A stretch of 7,690 nucleotides of DNA from DASQFD01 sp035633255 (GCA_035633255.1 DASQFD010000052.1:1-7690); one strand, 5' to 3'. Positions 1 through 5,705 are shown, numbered from the stretch's first letter. The notes: generated by a model not told the origin, from the sequence alone. A program made the numbers and translations.

Positions 1-164
1 TGACCCGGCAATGCCTCGACCGGCGCATCGACGACCTCGACCTGCTCAACACAGAGCTCGCCGCGTGGCAGGCCGCCACCAACGCCGACCAGCGACAAGT
101 CGACTGGCAATTCACCACGAGCGACGCCCGCATCAGACTCCGTCACCTATACCCACATCATTAG
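1..164 (+). mobile_element. IS630-family transposase, C-terminal end (partial)
   Basis: The open frame entering from the left edge (codons from base 3) runs 53 residues to TAG at 162-164. It contains NTELAAWQAATN, then VDWQFTTSDARIRLRHLYP. The pattern 'E-L-x-x-W, then W-x-F-T-x-x-D-A-R-I-x-L-x-x-L-Y-P' is the typical C-terminal tail of IS630-family (DDE) transposases, which cut and paste an IS element at TA dinucleotides. The catalytic DDE residues lie left of the window, so activity cannot be judged. The stretch is visibly less GC-rich (about 64% by hand count of 1-160) than the neighbouring genes and uses CTA, TAC and CAT codons, consistent with acquired DNA. The right terminal inverted repeat should lie in 165-178, but the left end is needed to define it. 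Confidence 0.82.
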
Positions 165-177
165 ACGCGACGCTCTA

Positions 178-834
178 CTAGAGGCGGGCGCCGTCGTCCG
201 GGTCGTCCTCGTCCCGGGTTCGCGGCTGGCGGAGCACGAGCAGCCCGAAGCCGCCGACGAGGAGGGTGAGCGAGGCGAGCAGCCAGTAGGAGCTGTGGAA
301 CGGACGGGCGAGCACCACGTAGAGCAGGATCAGCGGCCCCAGGACCAGGCAGAGGACGACCGCCCAGAAGTGCAGGTCCTCCTGTGGCGGGAGCTGCACC
401 GGTGGCGGCTCGAAGTGCTCCTCCTCGTCCTCCACGCCGGCCCGGCCGGCGGCGGGGGCTCCCCGCCAGACCAGTGGTGGAGGCCCGGGGACCGGTGGCG
501 GCACGAGCGGCGGCTCGGTGGCGGTCGGCACCTCCGGTGGCGCGGCCTCACGACCGCGCGGGTCGCGCGGGTCGCGCGGGTCGCTCGCGGCCGGCACGTC
601 ATGCGTGGGGCCGGACGGTGCACCGTCCGCCTCGCTCGGTGTGCCCGCCTCGCTCGGTGTGCCCGCCTCGCTCGGCACCCCCGCCTCGCTCGGCACGCCT
701 TCCTCGGTCGTCGGGGCGGCGTCGCTGCCCGGCGCGGCGTCCGCGGCTGCCGCCTGCGCGGCCTGGCCCACCTCCGTGGCGTGCAGGCGCGCGACGATCG
801 CGGCGAACTCCGCGTCGATGTCGCGCTCGTCCAC
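178..834 (-). CDS. Hypothetical two-TM membrane protein with disordered repeat-rich N-terminal half
   Basis: A 218-residue protein I cannot name. Residues 1-20 (MDERDIDAEFAAIVARLHAT) look like a short acidic helix. Residues about 21-150 are Ala/Pro/Glu-rich and probably disordered. They include four tandem six-residue units of the type G-V/T-P-S-E-A (about 46-69) and a triple D-P-R (85-93). An acidic patch EDEEEHFEPPP (135-145) precedes two hydrophobic segments, about 156-176 and 184-202, and a charged C-tail. I infer a cytoplasmic N-terminus anchored by a C-terminal hairpin. The acidic-HF-PPP motif before paired membrane helices resembles short membrane proteins common in actinobacteria, from memory only. 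The GTG start is supported by AGGAG six bases upstream. The gene follows the hydrolase by 16 bp on the same strand, so the two are probably co-transcribed. Its TAG stop lies at the presumed IS630 end. Confidence 0.72.
   Translation of the reverse strand: MDERDIDAEFAAIVARLHATEVGQAAQAAAADAAPGSDAAPTTEEGVPSEAGVPSEAGTPSEAGTPSEADGAPSGPTHDVPAASDPRDPRDPRGREAAPPEVPTATEPPLVPPPVPGPPPLVWRGAPAAGRAGVEDEEEHFEPPPVQLPPQEDLHFWAVVLCLVLGPLILLYVVLARPFHSSYWLLASLTLLVGGFGLLVLRQPRTRDEDDPDDGARL
556..582 (-). repeat. Three tandem copies of GACCCGCGC, coding (D-P-R)3
   Basis: On the minus strand GACCCGCGC is repeated three times exactly, in frame as Asp-Pro-Arg within the disordered part of the two-TM membrane protein. 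The same 27 bp recurs on the plus strand at 5706-5732. Confidence 0.9.
629..700 (-). repeat. Four tandem 18-bp units in the membrane protein gene
   Basis: Plus-strand units 629-646 and 647-664 are identical (GCCTCGCTCGGTGTGCCC). Units 665-682 and 683-700 differ by a few bases. They encode G-V/T-P-S-E-A repeats; the 18-bp period preserves the frame. Confidence 0.9.
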
Positions 835-840
835 GGGGGG

Positions 841-845
841 CTCCT
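841..845 (-). promoter_or_regulatory. Ribosome binding site of the two-TM membrane protein gene
   Basis: AGGAG on the minus strand, separated by six C residues from the GTG at 834-832. It fixes the GTG start and lies just after the upstream hydrolase stop codon (853-851), which supports re-initiation within one transcript. Confidence 0.7.
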
Positions 846-850
846 ACCCG

Positions 851-1606
851 CTAGTGCGCCGGCGCGGCGACGCGCTCGATGAACCCCACCGAGCCCTCGA
901 AGATCCGCGGCGCGTCGTTGTCCAGCGTGGCGACGTGGTAGGAGTCCTCGAGGACGACCTCCGTGACGTCGGTGCTCGAGACGCGCGAGAGGAGCAGCGC
1001 GGTGCTCGAGGCCGGGACGACGTGGTCGACGGCGGAGCGGAACACCAGGAGGGGCTGGGTCACCGAGGGCAGGTCCCGGATCAGGGCCTTCCAGGCGCCG
1101 ACCTGCGAGTGCAGCGCCTTGAGGGGGACCCGGTCGTAGGCGCCCTCGTCCGCGCCCTCCTTCTTGATGTCGTTGCCGATGCCGGCAAGGGAGGGGACCA
1201 GCCGGTGGAGCACCGGAAGGGCGTGCAGGCGCACGTCCTCGACCCGGATCGCCGGGTTGACCAGCACCAGCCCCGCGACGGCCGGGCCGTGCCGCTCGGC
1301 GAGCAGGGTCGCGAGCCCACCACCCATCGACAGGCCCGCCACGAACACCCGGTCACAGCGGTCGGTGAGCTCGAGGAACGACCGCTCGGCGGCGGCATAC
1401 CAGTCCTCCCACCGGGTCCGGTTCATCTCCTGCCACGTCGTGCCGTGACCGGGCAGGCGGGGGAGGCGGACGGTGTAGCCGGCCGCGGCGAGGTGCTCGC
1501 CCCACGGGCGCACCGAGATCGGGCTGCCCGAGAAGCCGTGGACGACGAGGACACCCGTCGGGGAGCCGTCGTGGGCGAAGGGCTCGGCCCCGGGACGCAC
1601 GGGCAT
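851..1606 (-). CDS. Alpha/beta-hydrolase, Est30-like carboxylesterase/lipase
   Basis: A 251-residue soluble serine hydrolase expected to cleave carboxylic or acylglycerol esters. The oxyanion-hole HGF is at 23-25, the nucleophile elbow GLSMGG at 91-96 (Ser93), the acid Asp194 in SAVDHVVP, and the catalytic His224 in DSYHVATLD. A complete triad in this spacing, including the 'S/Y-H-V-x-T-L-D' context, matches the Est30-type carboxylesterase and monoacylglycerol-lipase group, whose usual length is about 250 residues. The natural substrate cannot be read from sequence. The ATG at 1606-1604 is chosen because AGAGGAG lies four bases upstream. The frame stays open to 1759, but that extension is Arg/Pro-rich and not fold-like. 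The gene is divergent from plsC and upstream of the two-TM membrane protein gene. Proximity to an acyltransferase suggests, but does not show, a role in lipid turnover. Confidence 0.88.
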   Translation of the reverse strand: MPVRPGAEPFAHDGSPTGVLVVHGFSGSPISVRPWGEHLAAAGYTVRLPRLPGHGTTWQEMNRTRWEDWYAAAERSFLELTDRCDRVFVAGLSMGGGLATLLAERHGPAVAGLVLVNPAIRVEDVRLHALPVLHRLVPSLAGIGNDIKKEGADEGAYDRVPLKALHSQVGAWKALIRDLPSVTQPLLVFRSAVDHVVPASSTALLLSRVSSTDVTEVVLEDSYHVATLDNDAPRIFEGSVGFIERVAAPAH

Positions 1607-1610
1607 GGAA

Positions 1611-1617
1611 CTCCTCT
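1611..1617 (-). promoter_or_regulatory. Ribosome binding site deciding the hydrolase start
   Basis: AGAGGAG on the minus strand, four bases before ATG at 1606. It selects this start over the longer in-frame opening to 1759. Confidence 0.75.
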
Positions 1618-1679
1618 GGTCGAGGTGGGTACGGGACGGCGAGGGCGGCCGGCGGATCCGGCGGGGACGCTGCTCGGAC

Positions 1680-1692
1680 GCGGTCGGACCGC
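1680..1692. promoter_or_regulatory. Small dyad in the hydrolase/plsC divergent promoter region
   Basis: GCGGTC and GACCGC form perfect 6-bp arms around a single G. The dyad sits in the 172-bp gap (1607-1778) between the divergent hydrolase and plsC genes, upstream of the plsC -10 candidate. It could be an operator, but short GC-rich dyads are frequent in such DNA. Apart from this dyad and the plsC promoter and RBS, I see no defined signal in the gap, and no convincing -10 for the hydrolase. Confidence 0.2.
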
Positions 1693-1741
1693 CGCGCCAT
1701 CCTCGCACGCCGCGCCGGGCGGGCCCAGCGATGCCGTGGAC

Positions 1742-1747
1742 TAGAGT
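1742..1747 (+). promoter_or_regulatory. Candidate -10 box for plsC
   Basis: TAGAGT fits the actinobacterial TANNNT -10 pattern and would start transcription near 1753-1755. That gives a leader of about 25 nt containing the GGGAAGGGG ribosome site. No -35 resembling TTGACA is visible 16-18 bp upstream, which is common in this phylum. Confidence 0.4.
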
Positions 1748-1764
1748 GCCTCGCGTCACAAGTC

Positions 1765-1773
1765 GGGAAGGGG
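1765..1773 (+). promoter_or_regulatory. Ribosome binding site deciding the plsC GTG start
   Basis: GGGAAGGGG lies five bases before GTG 1779-1781. Together with the membrane-associated start FYWVLK, it places the plsC start here rather than further upstream in the same open frame. Confidence 0.65.
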
Positions 1774-1778
1774 CGCGA

Positions 1779-2711
1779 GTGTTCTACTGGGTGCTCAAGA
1801 CGGTGGTCCTCGGGCCGATCCTCCGGCTGATCTTCCGCCCCTGGATCGACGGCGAGGAGCACATCCCCGAGACCGGGGGGGCGATCTTCGCGAGCAACCA
1901 CCTCTCGTTCTCGGACTCGATCTTCCTGCCGCTGGTCGTCCCGCGGCGGATGACCTTCCTCGCCAAGTCCGACTACTTCACCGGCGTGGGGCTCAAGGGC
2001 CGGCTCACCGCCGCGTTCTTCAAGGGCGTCGGCCAGGTGCCGATCGACCGCTCCGGGGGCAAGGCGAGCGAGGCGGCCATCCAGTCGGGGCTGAAGGTCC
2101 TGCGCCGCGGCGAGCTGCTCGGGCTGTACCCCGAGGGCACGCGCTCACCCGACGGCCGGCTCTACAAGGGCAAGACGGGGGTGGCCCGCATGGCGCTCGA
2201 GGCCCGGGTGCCGGTCATCCCGGTCGCCATGGTCGACACCGACAAGGTGCAGCCGACCGGCAAGGTGGTCCCCAAGGTCATGCGGGTGGGCATCCGGCTC
2301 GGCACGCCGCTGGACTTCTCCCGCTACGAGGGCCTGGAGGACGACCGCTTCGTCCTGCGGTCGATGACCGACGAGATCATGTACGCGCTCATGGAGCTCT
2401 CCGGCCAGGAGTACGTCGACATGTACGCCACGTCGATGAAGGACCGGCTGCTGCGCAAGCAGCGCCAGCGGCTCCGGGAGGCCGCCGAGGCCGCCCGTCC
2501 CGGCCGGGCCGCCGAGGAGCTCGAGCGCTCCCTCGAGCCGCTCGACGGGGGAGCGGTCGAGAGCGACGGCCCGCAGGCCGGTCCCCAAGCGAGCGGCCCG
2601 GCGGGCGGCCCACCGAGGGAGGCACCGGGGGAGGCACCGGGGAAAGCACCGGGGGACGTCGACCCGGGCACGCAGGCCGGGTCGCACGACGGGGCCCGCC
2701 GCGCCAGCTGA
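1779..2711 (+). CDS. plsC: 1-acyl-sn-glycerol-3-phosphate acyltransferase (PlsC/LPLAT family)
   Basis: A 310-residue peripheral or monotopic membrane enzyme expected to transfer an acyl chain to lysophosphatidic acid or a similar lysophospholipid, giving phosphatidic acid for phospholipid synthesis. The family blocks appear in order: catalytic H-x4-D as NHLSFSD (His41, Asp46), GQVPIDR (85-91), the phosphate-binding YPEGTR (117-122), and VPVIPVAM (144-151). The hydrophobic N-terminus (residues 1-20) should contact the membrane. The catalytic core ends near residue 205. A basic helix (about 220-250) is followed by a disordered Pro/Gly/Ala-rich tail with three E/K-A-P-G units encoded by a near-perfect 12-bp tandem repeat (2619-2654). 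The GTG start has a good ribosome site, and a -10 candidate lies 32 bp upstream. The macS remnant begins 11 bp after the stop. The acceptor substrate is inferred from the family, and related members acylate other lipids. Confidence 0.9.
   Translation: MFYWVLKTVVLGPILRLIFRPWIDGEEHIPETGGAIFASNHLSFSDSIFLPLVVPRRMTFLAKSDYFTGVGLKGRLTAAFFKGVGQVPIDRSGGKASEAAIQSGLKVLRRGELLGLYPEGTRSPDGRLYKGKTGVARMALEARVPVIPVAMVDTDKVQPTGKVVPKVMRVGIRLGTPLDFSRYEGLEDDRFVLRSMTDEIMYALMELSGQEYVDMYATSMKDRLLRKQRQRLREAAEAARPGRAAEELERSLEPLDGGAVESDGPQAGPQASGPAGGPPREAPGEAPGKAPGDVDPGTQAGSHDGARRAS
2619..2654 (+). repeat. 12-bp tandem repeat in the plsC tail
   Basis: Two exact copies of GAGGCACCGGGG and one AAAGCACCGGGG encode E-A-P-G, E-A-P-G, K-A-P-G. 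The unit is in frame, so copy-number change would alter only the length of the disordered C-terminal tail. It uses GCA and AAA codons that are rare in the surrounding genes. Confidence 0.85.
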
Positions 2712-2721
2712 GCCGGCGGGC

Positions 2722-3078
2722 GTGGCCACCCCCGGCGTGGGCTCCACGTCGGTCCGCACCGGCCGGCGGGAGCCGGTGGTCGTCGAGGCCTTCTCCCGCG
2801 GCCTGGACCTCTTCCGTCCCCTGGCCGTGGGGTATGCCGGCGTGCTGGCCTGGGTGCGGCACGAGGACATGACCCGACCCTGGCTCGCGGCCCTGGTCCT
2901 TGCGGTGCTCGCCGCCTGGAGCCTGGCCCTGCTGCGGCACCGCCGGCGCACCGTGGGGCTGCTCGCCGCCGAGACGGCCCTCGCGGTGGGGGCGGTCCTC
3001 GCGACCCTGCTCGTGGAGTCGCGGGACGCGGTGCGGGCCGGACAGCTCACCCTCCCGACGATCTGGGCCGCCGCGCCT
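2722..3078 (+). pseudogene. macS: macS remnant: N-terminal membrane sensor of a MacS-like (DUF5931) histidine kinase, truncated
   Basis: From GTG 2722 about 119 codons read as the sensor region of MacS-family histidine kinases. An amphipathic start (VVVEAFSRGLDLFRPLAVGY) leads into membrane helices at about 31-46, 54-71 and 77-98, then LLVESRDAVRAGQLTLPTIW and AAAP at 116-119. 'P-L-V/LLVES ... LP(T/S)IW-AAP' is a family signature recalled from actinobacterial MacS proteins. After Pro119 the similarity stops abruptly and the frame continues as Arg/Pro/Gly-rich sequence. The remaining helices, the His-box and the ATPase domain are absent; intact members are about 400 residues. The next bases are the end of a response regulator in another frame, so I call an internal deletion, not a small intact gene. 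It follows plsC by 11 bp and was probably transcribed with it. Confidence 0.72.
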
Positions 3079-3148
3079 GCACAACCGGGTCGAGCTCGTC
3101 CGCTTCGCCCTGGCCCGCGGGCTGGAGGACGAGGACGACGCCGGGTGA
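3077..3148 (+). pseudogene. macR: macR remnant: last 23 codons of a LuxR/NarL-type response regulator
   Basis: In a frame shifted by one relative to the macS remnant, the bases from 3077 encode LHNRVELVRFALARGLEDED ending DAG and TGA at 3146-3148. 'L-H-N-R-V-E-L-V-R-(F/Y)-A-(L/I)-x-x-G-L' is the terminal helix and tail of NarL/FixJ-type response regulators with a LuxR DNA-binding domain. Such regulators are encoded directly after macS in actinobacteria. The receiver domain and most of the helix-turn-helix are missing, so no functional regulator is made here. The junction is about 3073-3078. Assuming usual sizes of about 400 and 200-220 residues, roughly 1.4 kb has been lost. Confidence 0.65.
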
Positions 3149-3156
3149 CCGGCATA

Positions 3157-3185
3157 CGGGAGGTCGGCTGGGTGCCGGCCTCCCG
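3157..3185 (+). terminator. Strong hairpin after the macR remnant, probable old operon terminator
   Basis: CGGGAGGTCGGC (3157-3168) pairs with GCCGGCCTCCCG (3174-3185) over 12 pairs (one G-U in RNA) around the loop TGGGT. It begins 9 bp after the macR stop codon. There is no T-tract, so it is an L-shaped GC hairpin of the kind often proposed as an actinobacterial terminator. It would insulate plsC/macS readthrough from the aroG promoter. Confidence 0.55.
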
Positions 3186-3228
3186 GCATACCGGCAGCGG
3201 CTTGCGGGCCGGCCGACCGCCATCCGGG

Positions 3229-3238
3229 CGAGCGCTCG
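3229..3238. promoter_or_regulatory. Perfect 10-bp palindrome at the aroG -35 position
   Basis: CGAGCGCTCG is fully self-complementary and ends 20 bp before the aroG -10 box, overlapping where a -35 element would be. It is an operator candidate on position alone; no known binding site is recognised. Confidence 0.22.
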
Positions 3239-3258
3239 GGGCGGCACCGCGCGGGACC

Positions 3259-3264
3259 TATCCT
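3259..3264 (+). promoter_or_regulatory. -10 box of a leaderless aroG promoter
   Basis: TATCCT fits TANNNT and is the only such AT-rich element in this region. The aroG GTG starts nine bases after its last T, so transcription would begin at or within a base or two of the start codon. No Shine-Dalgarno sequence is present, which agrees with leaderless translation. Confidence 0.6.
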
Positions 3265-3272
3265 TGTGCCTC

Positions 3273-4625
3273 GTGAGCACGACCAGCCCCGCCGACCCGC
3301 GAGCCATGCTCGCCGCGGGCGCCGGCCTGCCGGCGGCCCAGCAGCCGGCCTGGCCGGACCGGGCCGCCCTCGACGAAGCCGTGGCGACCCTGGCCACCTA
3401 CCCGCCGCTGGTGTTCGCGGGCGAGTGCGACGTCCTGACCACACGGATCGCGGCCGCGGCGCGTGGGGAGGCGTTCGTGCTGCAGGGTGGCGACTGCGCC
3501 GAGACCTTCGCCAGCGCGACGGCCGACAACATCAAGAACCGCGTCAAGACGATCCTGCAGATGGCGGCCGTGCTCACCTACGGCGCCTCGGTGCCGGTGG
3601 TCAAGGTGGGCCGGATGGCCGGGCAGTACGCGAAGCCGCGGTCGAGCACGACCGAGACCCGGGAGGGCGTGACCCTGCCGGCGTTCCGCGGGGACATGGT
3701 CAACGACTTCGAGTTCACCGAGGCGACGCGCGCCCCCGACCCGCAGCGGCTGGTGCGGGCCTACCATGCCAGCAGCGCCACCTTGAACCTCGTCCGCGCG
3801 TTCACCTCCGGCGGCTTCGCCGACCTGCGCCACGTGCACGACTGGAACCGCGGCTTCATCGCCAACGCGGCCAACGTGCGCTACGAGCGGCTGGCCCGCG
3901 ACATCGACAAGGCGATGAAGTTCATGGCCGCGTGCGGTGCGGACTTCGACGCCATGCGCACCACCGAGTTCTTCGCCGCCCACGAGGCGCTGGTCCTGGA
4001 CTACGAGCGGCCGCTGACCCGGGTCGACTCACGCACCGGGGACCTCTACGTCACGTCCGGGCACTTCGTCTGGGTGGGCGAGCGCACCCGCGACCCCCGC
4101 GGGGCGCACGTCGACTTCCTCGCCCGGGTCCGCAACCCCGTCGGGGTCAAGGTGTCCGCCGACGCGGACGTCGACGACCTGCTGCGCCTGATCGACGCCG
4201 TCGACCCCGAGCGCCAGCCGGGCCGGCTGTCCTTCATCACCCGGATGGGCGCGGCCCGGGTGCGGGACGCGCTGCCGTCGGTGGTCGAGAAGGTCACCGC
4301 CCACGGGGCGCAGGTGACGTGGATCTGCGACCCGATGCACGGCAACACCTTCGAGTCCGCCTCGGGGTACAAGACCCGCGACTTCGAGGACGTCGTCGAG
4401 GAGGTGCGCGGCTTCTTCGACGTGCACCGCGCCCTCGGCACCGTGCCCGGCGGCATCCACGTCGAGCTGACCGGCAACGACGTCACCGAGTGCCTCGGCG
4501 GCTCGGAGAAGATCCTCGACGCCGACCTGAACCTGCGCTACGAGTCGGTCTGCGACCCTCGGCTGAACCACCAGCAGAGCCTGGAGCTGGCGTTCCTCGT
4601 CGCCGAGATGCTCAGCCGCGACTGA
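3273..4625 (+). CDS. aroG: Class II 3-deoxy-D-arabino-heptulosonate-7-phosphate (DAHP) synthase
   Basis: A 450-residue cytosolic enzyme condensing phosphoenolpyruvate and erythrose-4-phosphate to DAHP, the first shikimate-pathway step towards aromatic amino acids. Full-length class II features are present: QGGDCAETFA (71-80), the phosphate-binding RMAGQYAKPRS (114-124), RAYHASSATLNLVRAF (162-177), DPMHGNTFES (353-362) and HVELTGNDVTEC (396-407). The four metal ligands known in the Mycobacterium tuberculosis enzyme (Cys87, His369, Glu411, Asp441) align with Cys75, His356, Glu398 and Asp428. In that species the enzyme is inhibited by aromatic amino acids and partners with chorismate mutase; whether that holds here is not visible. 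The GTG start (reading MSTTSPADP) is chosen because the -10 box lies just upstream. The stop overlaps the next gene's ATG by one base. Symbols vary for class II enzymes (aroG, aroF, aroH). Confidence 0.96.
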   Translation: MSTTSPADPRAMLAAGAGLPAAQQPAWPDRAALDEAVATLATYPPLVFAGECDVLTTRIAAAARGEAFVLQGGDCAETFASATADNIKNRVKTILQMAAVLTYGASVPVVKVGRMAGQYAKPRSSTTETREGVTLPAFRGDMVNDFEFTEATRAPDPQRLVRAYHASSATLNLVRAFTSGGFADLRHVHDWNRGFIANAANVRYERLARDIDKAMKFMAACGADFDAMRTTEFFAAHEALVLDYERPLTRVDSRTGDLYVTSGHFVWVGERTRDPRGAHVDFLARVRNPVGVKVSADADVDDLLRLIDAVDPERQPGRLSFITRMGAARVRDALPSVVEKVTAHGAQVTWICDPMHGNTFESASGYKTRDFEDVVEEVRGFFDVHRALGTVPGGIHVELTGNDVTECLGGSEKILDADLNLRYESVCDPRLNHQQSLELAFLVAEMLSRD

Positions 4626-5689
4626 TGGCGGAGCTCCGCCCCGGCCGCTGGGTGGCCGACCTCGTGTCGGACACCGTGACCCGGCCAACGCCGGCGATGC
4701 GGGAGGCGATGGCCGGTGCCGAGGTCGGTGACGACGTCTTCGGCGAGGACCCCACCGTGCGGGCGCTGGAGGAGCGGGTCGCCGCCCTGCTCGGTCACGA
4801 GGCCGGCCTCTTCACCCCCACCGGCTCGATGGCCAACCAGCTCGGGGTGCGGCTGCACGTCGAGCCGGGGCAGGAGCTGCTCGCCGACTCCCTCGCGCAC
4901 GTGCTGCGTGCCGAGCTCGGCGCGGCGGCCGCGTTCTCGGGGATCACCTCGCGGACCTGGTCCAGCGACCACGGCCTGCTCGACCCGGCCGCGCCGCTCG
5001 CGATGCTGGCCACCGACGGCGGCCCCTACCAGGTGGCCACCGCGCTCGTCGTGGTCGAGAACACCCACAACTTCGGCGGTGGCACGGTGCAGCCGATCGA
5101 CGCCATCCGCGAGCTGCGGGCCGCGACCTCGCCGCTCGGGGTCGCCCTGCACCTCGACGGGGCCCGGCTCTGGAACGCGCACGTCGCCAGCGGGGTGGCC
5201 CTCGCGGCATACGGGGAGCAGTTCGACACGGTCGGCGTGTGCCTGTCCAAGGGTCTCGGCGCCCCCGTCGGCTCGGTCCTGGTGGGGTCCGCCGAGCTGA
5301 TGGCGCGGGCGCGGGTGTGGCGCAAGCGCTACGGCGGCGGGATGCGCCAGGTCGGCATCCTCGCGGCGGCCGGGCTGCACGCCCTCGACCGCCACGTCGA
5401 CCGGCTCGCCGACGACCACGCCCGCGCCCGCCGGTGCGCGATGGCGCTGGCGGCCGTGGCACCGGTGGTCGACCCCGAGCGGGTCCAGACCAACATCGTC
5501 GCCCTCGACGTCGCGCGCGCGGGCTGGGGTGCGGCGCCGTACGTCGCCGCCGCGGCCGGGCGCGGCATCCGGGGGTATGCCGTGGGCGCCGGCCTGGTGC
5601 GCCTGGTCTGGCACCTCGACGTCGACGACGCCGCGACCGACGCCGCGACCGACGTGCTGGCCGACCTGCTGGCGCACCCGCCGGGCTGA
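4625..5689 (+). CDS. ltaE: Low-specificity L-threonine aldolase-like PLP enzyme
   Basis: A 354-residue fold-type I PLP enzyme of the threonine aldolase/beta-eliminating lyase family, expected to split L-threonine or allo-threonine into glycine and acetaldehyde. Family blocks: DLVSDTVTRPTPAM (12-25), VGDDVFGEDPTV (34-45), TPTGSMANQL (64-73), His92 in AHVLRAE (equivalent to the PLP-stacking His83 of E. coli LtaE), ENTHNFGGG (145-153), LHLDGARLWNA (175-185, Asp178 contacting the PLP ring N), CLSKGLGAPVGS with the Schiff-base Lys209 (206-217), and VRLVWHLD with Arg326 near the substrate carboxylate. Length and motifs are complete. ATG overlaps the DAHP synthase stop as TGATG, so translation is probably coupled. 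No separate promoter is visible. It converges with the EamA gene, 57 bp away. A related beta-eliminating lyase activity is possible. Confidence 0.92.
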   Translation: MAELRPGRWVADLVSDTVTRPTPAMREAMAGAEVGDDVFGEDPTVRALEERVAALLGHEAGLFTPTGSMANQLGVRLHVEPGQELLADSLAHVLRAELGAAAAFSGITSRTWSSDHGLLDPAAPLAMLATDGGPYQVATALVVVENTHNFGGGTVQPIDAIRELRAATSPLGVALHLDGARLWNAHVASGVALAAYGEQFDTVGVCLSKGLGAPVGSVLVGSAELMARARVWRKRYGGGMRQVGILAAAGLHALDRHVDRLADDHARARRCAMALAAVAPVVDPERVQTNIVALDVARAGWGAAPYVAAAAGRGIRGYAVGAGLVRLVWHLDVDDAATDAATDVLADLLAHPPG

Positions 5690-5705
5690 CGCCCCCCGTC
5701 ACCTC

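Noticed and set aside
518..1744. Plus-strand 408-codon open frame opposite the esterase and membrane-protein genes
   Set aside because: It shadows both minus-strand genes, with Gly/Arg-rich composition and no motif. The minus-strand genes have a complete catalytic triad or clear membrane helices.
1607..1759. Longer N-terminus for the esterase
   Set aside because: The extension is Arg/Pro-rich, overlaps the plsC promoter region, and a good ribosome site supports ATG 1606.
1605..1778. Longer N-terminus for PlsC
   Set aside because: It would run antisense through the hydrolase ribosome site and be highly basic. GTG 1779 has a ribosome site and a -10 box at suitable distances.
3149..3272. Riboswitch or trp-type attenuator before aroG
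   Set aside because: The hairpin lies upstream of the -10 box, so it would not be in the aroG transcript. It fits the 3' end of the old macRS operon instead.
2722..3276. A 184-codon open frame that could be annotated as a novel small membrane protein
   Set aside because: Only the first 119 codons look like protein. The rest is Arg/Pro/Gly-rich and overlaps a response-regulator tail in another frame, the hairpin and the aroG promoter. It is better explained as a deletion scar.
3266..4624. Upstream extension of the ltaE frame through the whole of aroG
   Set aside because: The translated extension is Arg/Pro-rich shadow of aroG. The LtaE fold starts at ATG 4625 with a normal N-terminus.
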